Assembly: GCF_000165425.1 (NCBI RefSeq)
Contig: NW_001798993.1
Span: forward strand, 3,064-67,063
Length of the DNA: 64,000 bases
Direction: 5' to 3'
From: Paramecium tetraurelia
Lineage: Eukaryota > Ciliophora > Oligohymenophorea > Peniculida > Parameciidae
Positions 1-10,652 of this stretch are shown here, piece after piece (the first letter of the stretch is position 1; each line of letters begins with the position of its first letter). The translations under genes were made by a program, and so were the position numbers. The notes below the pieces were generated by a model. It ran no database searches, was not told the origin of the DNA, and was given only the letters and a program-made list of their open reading frames with translations.

Positions 1-16
1 CGGCCTCAACCTCCTC

Positions 17-78
17 CCAACCCCAACCCCAACCCCAACCCCAACCCCAACCCCAACACCAAACCCAACCCCAAACCC
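17..78. repeat. Macronuclear telomere, C-rich strand
   Basis: Tandem CCCCAA units run from about 17 to 56, followed by degenerate units (CACCAA, CCCAAA) to about 78. A mixture of C4A2 and C3A3 repeats is characteristic of Paramecium macronuclear telomeres. The C-rich strand reads 5' to 3' inward, as expected for a left chromosome end. The first 16 bases are telomere-like but imperfect and may be a low-quality scaffold end. Confidence 0.93.
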
Positions 79-635
79 TGGAACGATATATTCTAGCACT
101 CCTGTCGCTTGAGTTTGGCCCTCGATCTACCAAAAGGTGGGTCAAAATGACACAATGATTTAACATCTTATTATTATTATTCTGATTTAGTAAAGGAATA
201 TTTTAAATAAAAAAAAAAGAAATCTACCATATCTAACTTTTAACATTTATTACAAGATGAAGAAGGACACACAAAAATGATAAGAATTATAAGTTTTCGC
301 TGAGTTAACTTGATATGATAAATAAGAAACTATTTCAGGTTGCAGAACATCAATTTTATTTAAAATATCGAGGTGTGTTTACCTGACCACAGCACAATCA
401 CTTTGCATAAGCATTAATGGAACCTAAATTTAGTGCATATCTTCTTAGATCGACTGCTCTATAACTTAATAGAGAATGTAAATTAATTGAGACTATTATT
501 ATATTATATATAATTTTCTAAACTATATCTGAAAATACTAAAGAATTTGATGGCTGAAATTTAACATACCAAACCAGAAATTATTGTGTATTATTGAAAT
601 TAAAATTAGTGTATCTCTTAACCTAATTAATAATT
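79..635. other. Subtelomeric spacer, no gene seen
   Basis: AT-rich sequence between the telomere and the stop codon of the first minus-strand gene. I see no open frame with protein-like composition on either strand. Confidence 0.6.
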
Positions 636-2250
636 TCATTTAGATCTTCTTCCTCTTCGTTTCAGGTAATTGATTTATTCTTTTCTCAATTGGTATCTTC
701 TTACAATAGATATAATTGAAACCACCAAGATTGTGACAATCACACTAGCTCCTATACATAAATATATAAATATTCTTTCTTAAAATTCATTCATTAAAGC
801 CCCCCTAACATCAAATATATATTCAAGATTTGATGAACAATAATTCAATAAGTTCTATTAATTCTTATTAGGGCATTCAGTACTAATCATTTACATCTTA
901 ATATTAAAATAATCTGATACTTGTACTTTACTCATCTATGGAGTTTGGGCGTAGCAAACTATGGAGCTTGGCAACTCTATAGTATAATATAAAGCCACTC
1001 CATATTTAAAGATTCCGACTAAATAATTTGTGTCTATGCTTTCTATTCCAAGAAAATCCATTTAATAAAAATCGTTACTATTATTCAAAATATTGTATAC
1101 CCTTCCAACATCATTTTATTTGCTATAGAGTCTATCATATATTTTCGATGAATATTATTGATTGGATTACTTAGTAGTATTGCATAATCTCTCAATTATT
1201 TAACATTTTTGATTGACTTTTTCATTGTTTATTTAGTTTACAATAGAATCCAGCTATTGCCATTGATTATTCCTTCAAAGATTATAGATCTTTATTGGTT
1301 ATGCTATACTAAAATAATTGATTCTTTTTCAATAGAAATTATTGAACAACCTGGTTAATTAATATAGAAATCCACATCTATTTCAATCTCATTTAAACGC
1401 AATCTCTTGACTCCATTTTCATGATCAAGGATATACAGATAATCTTCGTAAATGTTAATATCAATCAAATTCATCTTCTTTTCTACTGCATAAATATCCT
1501 TTTTATTTAATAAAAATCATACATTTGCAAATAATTATTTTGTTAATACTAGGGTGTGTTAAACTATCTCATATATAGTCAAGTATTATTATCCATTAAT
1601 AAGATAAATATAATTATTTCAGAACAAGAACTTTAAATTGATCGTTTTGTTAGACCCAATTTAAAATTTCAAATTAATATAAGGTGTTATTTTAAATAAT
1701 GAACTTACTAAACTATTCGTTATTGATATAATAATAAGCATCTTGATCATTTAATAATTGCTAATGTTATTTAGTATTGCTATAAATTGATAAATTAAAT
1801 TTTGAATAATTGAATAACTTGGAATTTTAATCAAAACTCAAATAATGAATAACTTAATTCCTTTCTAATAACAATAAATTCAAATCACTTTTTGTATATG
1901 AGATTATTTAATCAGAAAATCCCTATTCTATCTCACTAGTTTCTAATTCATCAATCTCAATTAATTGCAATTCTTTAATAAAAGAGTTAAAAGAGTTTTC
2001 GATTTTATTAAATATTAAGTATTGATATTCAAAGCTGCAAATATCCTCAAATTACAAAGAATCGTATTAAATTGAAAAATTCCTATTAATCCTATATTAT
2101 TAAATACAATATTTATCCAAACTCCTCAAAGCTTCTAGCAAAATTTGTTTATTGGGCTACTAAATTAATGAATTCTGGACTTGAAAAAGAATAATTCGAC
2201 CATGTGATATTTTGAGAAAGTGCAATTCCAATTAAAGCAAATATTAACAT
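636..2250 (-). CDS. Type I membrane protein, one frameshift
   Basis: The start at 2250 opens a signal peptide (MLIFALIGIALSQ), followed by a roughly 430-residue luminal part of short beta-like segments with a Cys-containing stretch near its end (TECPNK). A single transmembrane helix follows (VIVTILVVSIISIV), then a basic cytoplasmic tail ending RRGRRSK. Three short introns (31, 24 and 23 nt) restore the frame. One break remains at about 1611-1619, where one extra base in an A/T run shifts the frame. Length minus introns is 1537, that is 512 codons plus exactly one base. The gene is therefore either a recent subtelomeric pseudogene or carries a one-base sequence error. I do not recognise the family; the extracellular part could be a propeller-like fold (inference only). 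Confidence 0.6.
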
Positions 2251-2719
2251 ATTATTTATTATTATAAAATGCAAAATTTTAAATCCATATGCATATATCT
2301 AAAATTTACTTATTTCCCTGAAAATTCTTAATTTTGAATTCTTTCATGAATAAATATGGCTAACGCATTTATTTAGATTAAATGATAATCATTGAATCAA
2401 ATTTTCTTCATCGATAAGTAGATGAAGATCATTTCTTGTAGAACTGATTACTACTCTTTATAACTCAAAGGTATAAAGCTCAATATTATTTATTTTAAAT
2501 ATATCTATGTTTACTAAAGGCCTACACTATAAATTAAAATAAATCATAAAAGTGAATGAAATAGAATTCAGACTTATTCTTTTCTATTTGTTAAACTTCT
2601 TTTCTTTGAATCATTTCTTAAAGGTTTATGAATTAATAAGAATAATATTAGATAATTTAGAGTACATTATCTTAAAGAATGATAAATATGTGTTAAATAA
2701 CTTATTATTTATTTAATGA
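2251..2719. other. Intergenic, no gene seen
   Basis: Strongly AT-rich sequence between two same-strand genes. No convincing open frame in the ciliate code. Confidence 0.5.
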
Positions 2720-3492
2720 TCACAATCTGAATAATGGATAACGAACCTTGTCGTTTTTTCTAGATCCGCAAGGGATTCCACCATAAATATCACAAGGACA
2801 TCTTTATGGTTAATATTATTCATTGACACAAAATGAAACACTTATCAATAATAATTTATTATTTGAATCTTTAGAGCATAATAACTAAGCTGTTGATCCA
2901 ATTTTATTTTCAATGGCATCTAATATACTGTCTGTATCGTATAATTTATTGTCGTCTGGTTTAATACCAGCAGCAGATAAAATATCATAGATATTGTATG
3001 ATTTCCATAATTATAATGTTGTTTAAAAGTATTCTTCTTAGACATTCATTCCAGGAACTTAAGGTACTAAATCATCCTTTTCATCCCAGCAAGTACCATG
3101 CTTATTCCATTCATGTCTATCAATAAATCATATAAATTACGCTCTAAATGATCCTGATGGATTGAAAAAACCGACCCATGCTTAATCCAAATTAGTCATG
3201 GTTGTCTTCGAAAGGTTTGATTCTTTGAATTTATTATTGGTACAGGCTTCGAGTTCTTCGCAATCCCCACTATCATTTGTAGCTCCTGGCCATAATCCAT
3301 GGATGGCCCACGATTAACCCTTATAATTTCCAACATTATCCTTATAACATTGTTTAGTTAAACAAATGCTACCAGGCCATTATTGCTATTCTAATATGCA
3401 TTTTAGTTTACTTAAAAGGTATAGAACATATTTGGCACTTCATATGAAAAACCAATTGTAATTAAAAGAACAATTATCAAATTTTTGGACAT
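2720..3492 (-). CDS. Secreted ribonuclease T2
   Basis: A 240-residue protein of the RNase T2 family, endoribonucleases that cleave RNA via a 2',3'-cyclic intermediate. Both conserved active-site segments are present: CAS1 as WAIHGLWPG and CAS2 as HEWNKHGTC, so both catalytic histidines are intact. The N-terminus (MSKNLIIVLLITIGFS) is a signal peptide, implying secretion or a lysosome/food-vacuole location. Several cysteines fit the usual disulphides. Two introns, 26 nt (3386-3411) and 24 nt, bring the total to exactly 241 codons including the TGA. Length and motif spacing are normal for the family. Confidence 0.93.
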
Positions 3493-4322
3493 TAAATAAA
3501 ATATTAACATTATTTAAAACGATAACAAAAAATATATAATTAAAATACCTTTTGAAAAAATTATAAAGTTCCTCTTAATTTTACTATCATTCTTAACAAA
3601 TTTAAAAAACCCTCAAGAAATGATTGATTTTACTAATTTGTGCAGTATAAAAATTATATTGAAATATTTTATATATTATGATGAAAATATATTTCAATAG
3701 TGACCAATTTTGGTTTAACCATAAGTTTGACCAATTATTGTTTCTATTAATAAAATTCTATTTCGTATGGTATAGTTTAGATGATAAATAAAGTAGAACT
3801 GACTCATCAATTATATTATTTTTTGACTCTTGTTGACCTAAATTGAAACTAAATTATAATGGCAGACAATATCATTTAATACATAATTATACCTTTTTAA
3901 CTGATTCAGATGAAATTCTAATTCGCTATTTTCAAGATAGTCGATTCATTTTAATCATAAATAAAATACAATTGTTGAAAAAATGATTAATTAAGTATTA
4001 AATATAATATTTAATTTATGTATCAACTTTAAAGTCATGAAATTATAATTAAATTTGCACCTAATTCAAATAATATCATAGTATCTCCACACCTATTGAT
4101 TTCTGCGAGATGAATTATTTTCAATTAATCATTTTTTAAAAATAAAATTTTTTTAGCTGAGAGCAATAATACACTGTAAGGTAGTATAAAATTTTCTTAT
4201 TAATCAAGATGTACGATTTGATCTATTATTTCAGCTTTAGATTGTTAATAAAATAAAAGATATTATCTTAAACTCAATTATATAAACATCTTTTAAAATA
4301 TCTCTGGATAAATAATTAAAAT
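3493..4322. other. Intergenic, weak ORFs only
   Basis: AT-rich. A plus-strand frame from about 3680 stays open to about 3983 if one in-frame TGA is ignored, but its composition is low-complexity and I do not call it a gene. Confidence 0.45.
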
Positions 4323-4820
4323 ATGAATTTCAAGACCTTTCCAAAATTTCCTTAACCTCAGGAATAAATTAGGAATCGAAAACTGCGTTCTCATACTATT
4401 GAAACAATTTCTTAATCCTTTAGTAATGCTGAATTTTTTAACAGACAAAAATTATATGATGAGCTATATAACACCAATCTATTCTAAATTAATTATGCTA
4501 ATTGTTTAAGAAATGAACAAACAAATAAATAAAGTAAATTTAAGGAGATTGTAGAATCTGTATAATTAAAATTTACTGCATCCCCTTGCAATCATAAAAA
4601 CAACAGCATAAACCTATAAAAAAGTTCAATTTAAGAAATAGTTGAATAACTGAGAAAATAGAAGAGAGCGAGCAATGCTAAACTTAAAAATAATGATACT
4701 ACTTCAAAGAAATAAACTTAATTAAATCTAAATTTCAATTTGGTTATTACAATAATAATCATCTGTTATTTAGTATTACTTAACGAAATGATTAAACCAA
4801 CTGATCCCAATTCGAAATGA
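4323..4820 (+). CDS. Small protein with C-terminal membrane anchor
   Basis: An intronless 165-codon frame in the ciliate code. The protein is rich in Lys, Gln, Asn and Ser, and has a hydrophobic segment close to the C-terminus (LVITIIIICYLVLL) followed by about 16 polar residues. This is the layout of a tail-anchored protein with its N-terminus in the cytosol. I recognise no family. Composition (charged and Ser/Thr-rich, with normal codon spread) is unlike the flanking spacer, which is why I call it a gene. Confidence 0.55.
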
Positions 4821-5183
4821 CCATATATATTTAATCAAGTATAATACTGGAAATTTTTTGTTTAAATTAATATAGTATATTTTAAGAAATAATTAAAAAG
4901 AAAGCTTTGTAATTTTTTGTAGGAGTTGATTTAAAACTCACAATTTAAGTATAAATTATTATTATTCTTATTTTATCTTAAGGATACTATCTAATTAAAA
5001 TTGAATGATAATACGGGATAAAAAAATAATACTCTTAACGTTATTACAAAGCTTAAAGCTATGAAAATTATCTAAATTAAATGAATAATATGTATTTTAA
5101 TCATTAAAATCTAAATAAAAAATAACCATAATTTAAAATCTAATAAACTTTGGTGGAACACAAGTTCAAATTTTAATATTATT
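4821..5183. other. Intergenic, no gene seen
   Basis: AT-rich spacer between a small orphan gene and the malic enzyme gene. It probably carries the promoter of the latter, but no element can be picked out by eye. Confidence 0.5.
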
Positions 5184-7396
5184 ATGTATCAGCAATAAAG
5201 CTTAAGAAATTTATTTCTTCGAACAAATGGATTAATAAGAATTAGACCAAAAGTGAGAGTAACAGATAATTACACCCTATCTCTTGTGTATACTCCAGGG
5301 GTTGGCCATATTTGCAAAGTAATTTAAAGTGATCCAGATCAATTATATGATTTGACAATTACCAATAATTCTATTGCCTTATTAGCAGATGGATCAAGTA
5401 AATTTGTTATATATGTAGAATTTAACCTTGCAAAACCTTAGAAAATGATTCCAAACTTAGAAGCTACAAGTGCACTCTATAAAGCTTTTTATGATGTTGA
5501 TGCATACCCAATTGTCCTAAATAGAAATATAATGCAAAATGTCTCTGATTACTTGCTTGTGATTGATAATTTGTCTCCAACATACAAAGTAAAGATTGCG
5601 TAATTGAAATTAGACAATTGTTTTGATAGATATTGAGAGTAGTCTGGCATGCTAAATATTATAAGCAGTCGAGAAAACAAAATTAGACTGCAGTGTTATA
5701 ATCACGAATTCGGAAAATCTTAGAGAATAATTATATGATGCTGCATTGATAAAGGCTACCTTAGATTGCAGATCTATCTTAAAACCTTCTTAATTAGAAG
5801 TGGTGAGAAAAGCAATAACTTCAATCGATTTTAAAGGATTACCAAACAATTTAACTAATATTTTAATTTCTGCTTATGCTTAAGGATTATAAGAAATTCA
5901 CAAAAACAAATGGTATCATCACACAGTACGAAATGTTGAACCTGATTAATTTGTAAAAAAACTAAATGATCTGTACATTTATGGAGATATAGCATAGTAT
6001 AATAAATGGTCGGATGGGCATTTGCTTTAAAAAAATGATTTTTATCAAAATGCTTTGGAATTGCATAGAAGATATAATGGAATGATTACAATAGAGTTAA
6101 AGTTTAGTCCTAGATCATTAGAAGACTTATTCAAGATTTACGAGTCATCTTATAAAAAGGATGAACTCGGTTAATTAAGATAGATGCTCATTGATGATCC
6201 AAATAAATTAAGAGAGATCACATTTTAAAAAAACTACGCTGCAATAATTACAAATGGGACAGCTATTTTAGGATTAGGAAATATAGGGCCAGCTGCAGGA
6301 TCACCAGTTATGGAAGGAAAGTCGGTTTTATTTAATGCTTTGGGAGGCATTGATCTAATGCCAATATGTTTAAAGGAGAAAGACCCTCAAAAATTAGTTA
6401 AGATTATAAGATGGTAATAATAGTAGTGATAGTTTAGTATTGCTCCAATATTTTCAGCAATTAACCTAGAAGATCTTAGAGCACCTGATTGTTTCCCTAT
6501 TGAAGAAGAAGCTGTGCATAATCTTCATATCCCATTAATGCATGATGATCAACATGGCACTGCTGTTGTCAGTTTAGCAGCTGTTATTAATTATATAAAA
6601 TTGACAAAGAAGAACATCAAAGACCTGAAGTTGGTAATCAATGGTGCAGGGTATCAAATATTATCTATATATTATATAGTGCAGCTGGAGTTGCTATTTG
6701 CAAATTGCTACATGGACATGGTATTTAAGACATCATTATTTGTGACACTACTGGTATCATATATGAAGGAAGGCCTTAGAACATGAACGAATTCAAAAAT
6801 GAATTAGCTTCTTTTACAAATCAAAATAAAATTAAAGGAGTTTTGAAAGATGCAGTGAAGGGAAGAGATTTATTTGTAGGAGTGTCAACTGCTGTAATTG
6901 AATATCTAAGTGTTATAGGGATCTCTGACTAAAGAAATGATTAAGAGTATGAATAAGAATCCATTTATTCTTGCTTTGGCTAATCCAGAACCTGAAATTA
7001 TGCCTGATGATGCCATTGAAGCTGGGGCCTTTATCATAGCAACTGGAAGATCTGATTTCAATAATCAAGTAAACAATTCCCTTGCATTTCCTGGTATCTT
7101 TAGAGGAGCCATCGATACGAGAGCAAGAGAAATCAATTTAGAAATGAAAGTAATTCTATAGGGTAAATGATTAGATTGCTGCTGCTTATGCCATTGCTAA
7201 TAGTATTAAAGATTCAGATCTTTGTCCTACTAGGATATTACCAGGTGCATTAACTGCAGATATTCCAGCCAATGTTGCCAGAGCAGTTGCGATTGCTGCT
7301 ATGTAGACTGGAGTGGCAAAAATAAATATTGATCCAGATAAGGTCTTCGATTAGGCTAGGAAACTAATTATGGAAGGAAATATGCCCTCTTTGTGA
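5184..7396 (+). CDS. Malic enzyme with duplicated N-terminal half
   Basis: Oxidative decarboxylation of malate to pyruvate with NAD(P). The C-terminal half is a clear malic enzyme: [20 protein letters not shown] (catalytic-type Lys), [11 protein letters not shown], the NAD(P) fold with NGAGAAG, and NPEPEI. An additional copy of the N-terminal domain lies ahead of it at residues of about 20-150. That copy has the catalytic-Tyr motif (LVYTPGVG) and a recognisable but decayed remainder, with the GLGNIG loop lost and Lys replaced. In the second copy the YTPGV position reads FSPRS. Five introns (25, 24, 29, 25 and 25 nt) give exactly 695 codons. The protein (694 aa) is longer than bacterial (about 430) or usual eukaryotic (about 560) enzymes. 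No mitochondrial presequence is obvious. Confidence 0.85.
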
Positions 7397-7421
7397 ATAT
7401 TTATAATAAGTATATTTTAAT

Positions 7422-9148
7422 ATGCAATAAATTGACATTGATAATCATCATTTAAACTTCTAGTTAGAACTACAATATGCCAGAGCAAGATAACGATAGA
7501 GGAGAAGGAATATAATCCTAATCGTATTTGCTATAATGTCCATCTTCTATGTATTCATTCAACCAAATCAATATGGCAATAAATAAAATCAGATTCAATA
7601 TTCTTAAACTAATGGCACTAATGGAGCCATCAACATTACAGAGACCAATTCAACTTTACTCTAAATCTAAAAACATTTTGAAATATTAGAGAAATTACTC
7701 ATCTCCCAATTTCAAGGAAAATGGACTGATACATAATTAACATCAAATGAGTTGGCAGAAGCCAATTTCTATAAAACTTCTTATTAAAATCGCTTTCAAA
7801 TACAACTACATTTGAAGCTAATAGAAGGATAGTTCCTAGAGGATTATTATAACCAATTCTCATTTTATTTGAATTCGTCATAACTAGTGTTACCCCTTGA
7901 AGACAACAACTTTGTATTCGAAAATGTCAGAGGGTCTTATAGAAGATCTAGTGTTTATGAAAATGATCAGTCCAGCTTAGAAATCTTTGCTAACTTGACC
8001 ATGAGATTAAATAACATCAACATGGATAGTGATACCCAAGATGATATTGGAATCGAATTAGATGTTCGTTATACTTTAGATTCAGAAACATTCTCCTTCA
8101 ATTGCAATCTTAATATCATAAATGTAAAACATAATCATAAATTAAGATAGATAGCAAAGCGATTATCTATTCCACAATAGTCTCAGTACTAGGTGTGATT
8201 TAATTTATTAGTTGTCTTAAATTGATGAAGGACTTCATAAATGAAAACAGGATGGCTTCCTAATTCAGTCTCATTATATTTGTATTCCTTATGATCTATG
8301 ATGGCTATTTAGGAATAGTTCATTTCTTTCTTGCACTGCAAAGCGAAGTAATTACCTATTATTAATTAGTATTTCTTAACACCTGCCTTCCTTGAATTAG
8401 TGTTGTTTTTCTTCTTAGAATTGAAATTAGCTAAACACATTTGGCAAGAAAGGTTCATCAACCTACAGGACAACCTGAATTTAAGAAGAGAACTCTATAG
8501 ATTTCATCTTAAGTTTTACTTGCTGGCTATTGTCGTTGTACTTCTACTTTATTACCTTATTTACTATAATGTTTTCTTGATTGCCATGAATCTATATTTA
8601 CTACCTTAGATAATACATGTAGCATATAAAGGACAGTATGTAGAATTTGATAAAATCTTTGTTTTCGGTTTATTGTCAACTAGATTATTCATACCTGTAT
8701 TAGATACATTCTTAATTTAGATTTACTATAGAGGCTGTCCTTACAATATACTACATGCTTAGGTGTCCTATTTAACAGTAACAATTATAATTCTCTTATT
8801 TGCTGCTCAAGTAGTCCTCTATTATTATCAATGTAAAATTGGACCGAGATTTTTCCTTCCCAAGTGGCTAAGACCTAAATCACATGAATATTTTATAGAA
8901 TAACCCATAGATGGAGAATGTGCAATTTGCATCAGTTAATTAACTGAAATGCCAACGGAATCATAATTAGATAATAAGTTTATTGCGAAAATAATTAGTT
9001 AGAATTAGAATAAATTAATGGAAACACCTTGTGTATTAATTATGGAGTATCTTAGGGTCATCATTTTCATTCCATTTGTTTAACTAAATGGATGAATGTC
9101 AAATTAAACTGTCCAACTTGTCGTTCCGTACTTCCACCATTAATTTGA
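7422..9148 (+). CDS. Tul1/FLY-type membrane RING E3 ubiquitin ligase
   Basis: A 552-residue protein with an N-terminal membrane segment after a basic stretch, a luminal region, then several transmembrane helices between about residues 250 and 440. It ends in a RING finger (CAICIS ... CGHHFHSICLTKW ... CPTC). The sequence before the RING (FFLPKWLRP) and the layout of helices plus C-terminal RING match yeast Tul1 and plant FLY1/FLY2. These act in the Golgi/endosome DSC-type complexes that ubiquitinate membrane proteins. Three introns (23, 22 and 23 nt) leave exactly 553 codons; the last lies inside the RING. The start codon is only 25 bp downstream of the malic enzyme stop. Confidence 0.85.
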
Positions 9149-9228
9149 CTCAAATAAATATAAAAGAGCTTATTAATTATTTTCACTTAAGAATTTAATA
9201 ACAAATTTACAAAATCAATCCAAAAAAC

Positions 9229-10542
9229 TCAAATTTTCGATTTTCTCATCCCCTTTCTTAATGATATCCTTGATTGTCTTTGCTTATGTCTTTACGATGT
9301 TTAAATTTCCTATGGCAGATTCTCAGTCTCATCCACCAAAACAATATACTTGCTTACCAATCTCTAAAAGTACTTCTCAACATCGACATGCATAAACAAT
9401 TGATTCTTCATATGCATCGCATAGATTTCATTTGTGATATGATGAATTTCTTGTCTGTAAGAAATAGCTTCAGATGGATCTCTGCATATTCGTAATTTCT
9501 ATTTGTAGTATTTTAAATCAAATTTGAATTTCTTGATTATTTATTAATCCTAAAGATGAATTCTAATTCTATCTCTCATTAATTCAAAAATGAAACAATT
9601 TCTCATTTATTAAGCAAAGTCTTTATCTTTCATCACTTGAAACCACATTACTATAGCTTTATTTCGTTATACAGGTTACTTCTCTTTAATTTCTTACTCC
9701 CTAATCTTCTCATTTGTTTTTTCCCATTTTGTTATCATTTCCTTCTTATATTGAAAATAGTTAGCTTCAAATAACAAGACATATTTTTTAATGATCAAAA
9801 TCTTATTAGCTTTTTCAAGCATCCTAACCTTCATGTCGTAGATTATAGCTCTTTGTCTAAAATATGGGAGTAAGAACTGTCCTTACTTGATTCTTACCAA
9901 CTTACCAACAATTTTGGCTCTCATCTTCAAAGCAATGATAGCATCAACTGTAATTCTTGTGTTTAGGGTTAAGCCTTTAGTTTCAGCTAATTATTTTCTT
10001 AAGAATATCAATATAAACTTAATTTTGAAGGCAGCCAATCGATATTTTTTAATTACTCGTTTTTTATGGTAATAAATATTTGCTATCATCTGCCCCATTT
10101 TAATTATCTAGAGAAGGATTGCCCATTGGTGTTCAAAAAAGAACTTCTATCTCAAAACGAGGTTTAGTTTCCTTTGTAGTATTTTTTCTTGGTTGGACAA
10201 TTATTTTGCCTTAATATCAAACTTTTTTTAAACAATTGCTTAATTTTGAGAGTACTTTTAAAAATTTCTAGTGGACAATACTTTTAGAAATCTATCAGAT
10301 CTTGAAATTTCATCATAGTATTTATTTTTTTTAATTCTTGCTTATTCTTTATTAGTGTTGATAATATATTAAAAGGATCGAGAATTAGCAGAGTGGAGAT
10401 TGTCATTAGTTGGATTGTCTTATAAAGTTTTCAGTCTATAATTTTCTTCTTTTTAGATTTTAGATTGAATGTTGAAGGTGACTTCGGAGTCTTTTCTGGA
10501 GATAAAAGAAATATAAATAAATTCACCTGTGGTTACTGACAT
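9229..10542 (-). CDS. Basic alpha-helical protein, family unknown
   Basis: An intronless frame of 438 codons with a clean ATG and TGA. The protein is strongly basic and rich in Lys, Arg, Gln and Ile, with long predicted helices and IQ-like spacing of aromatic and basic residues (for example KMRAKIVGKLVRIKQG). No domain is recognised. It could be a cytoskeletal or calmodulin-binding protein, since ciliates have many such basic helical proteins, but this is only inferred from composition. Several longer-looking frames on the opposite strand here are antisense shadows. Confidence 0.75.
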
Positions 10543-10652
10543 TTGAAATCCTCTATTATTAATGACTTATTCGCAATTATGATTGGTTGGGAAAGGGTGA
10601 ACTTAGGAGATCAATACTTAAAATTCACTTGAACATTAAATGAAACATCGCA

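Noticed and set aside
3680..3985. Possible second selenoprotein: a frame with Cys followed by an in-frame TGA (about 3831-3833), then more open sequence
   Set aside because: Low-complexity AT-rich composition, no known family, no redox motif around the TGA and no SECIS-like hairpin seen downstream.
6514..7161. Short separate ORFs in the malic enzyme region
   Set aside because: They are exons of one gene, split by TAA/TAG (Gln in this code) and by 24-29 nt introns.
9274..10312. Long plus-strand open frame that looks like a multi-pass membrane protein
   Set aside because: It is antisense to a clean 438-codon minus-strand gene. The hydrophobic look comes from the complement of Lys/Gln/Glu-rich codons.
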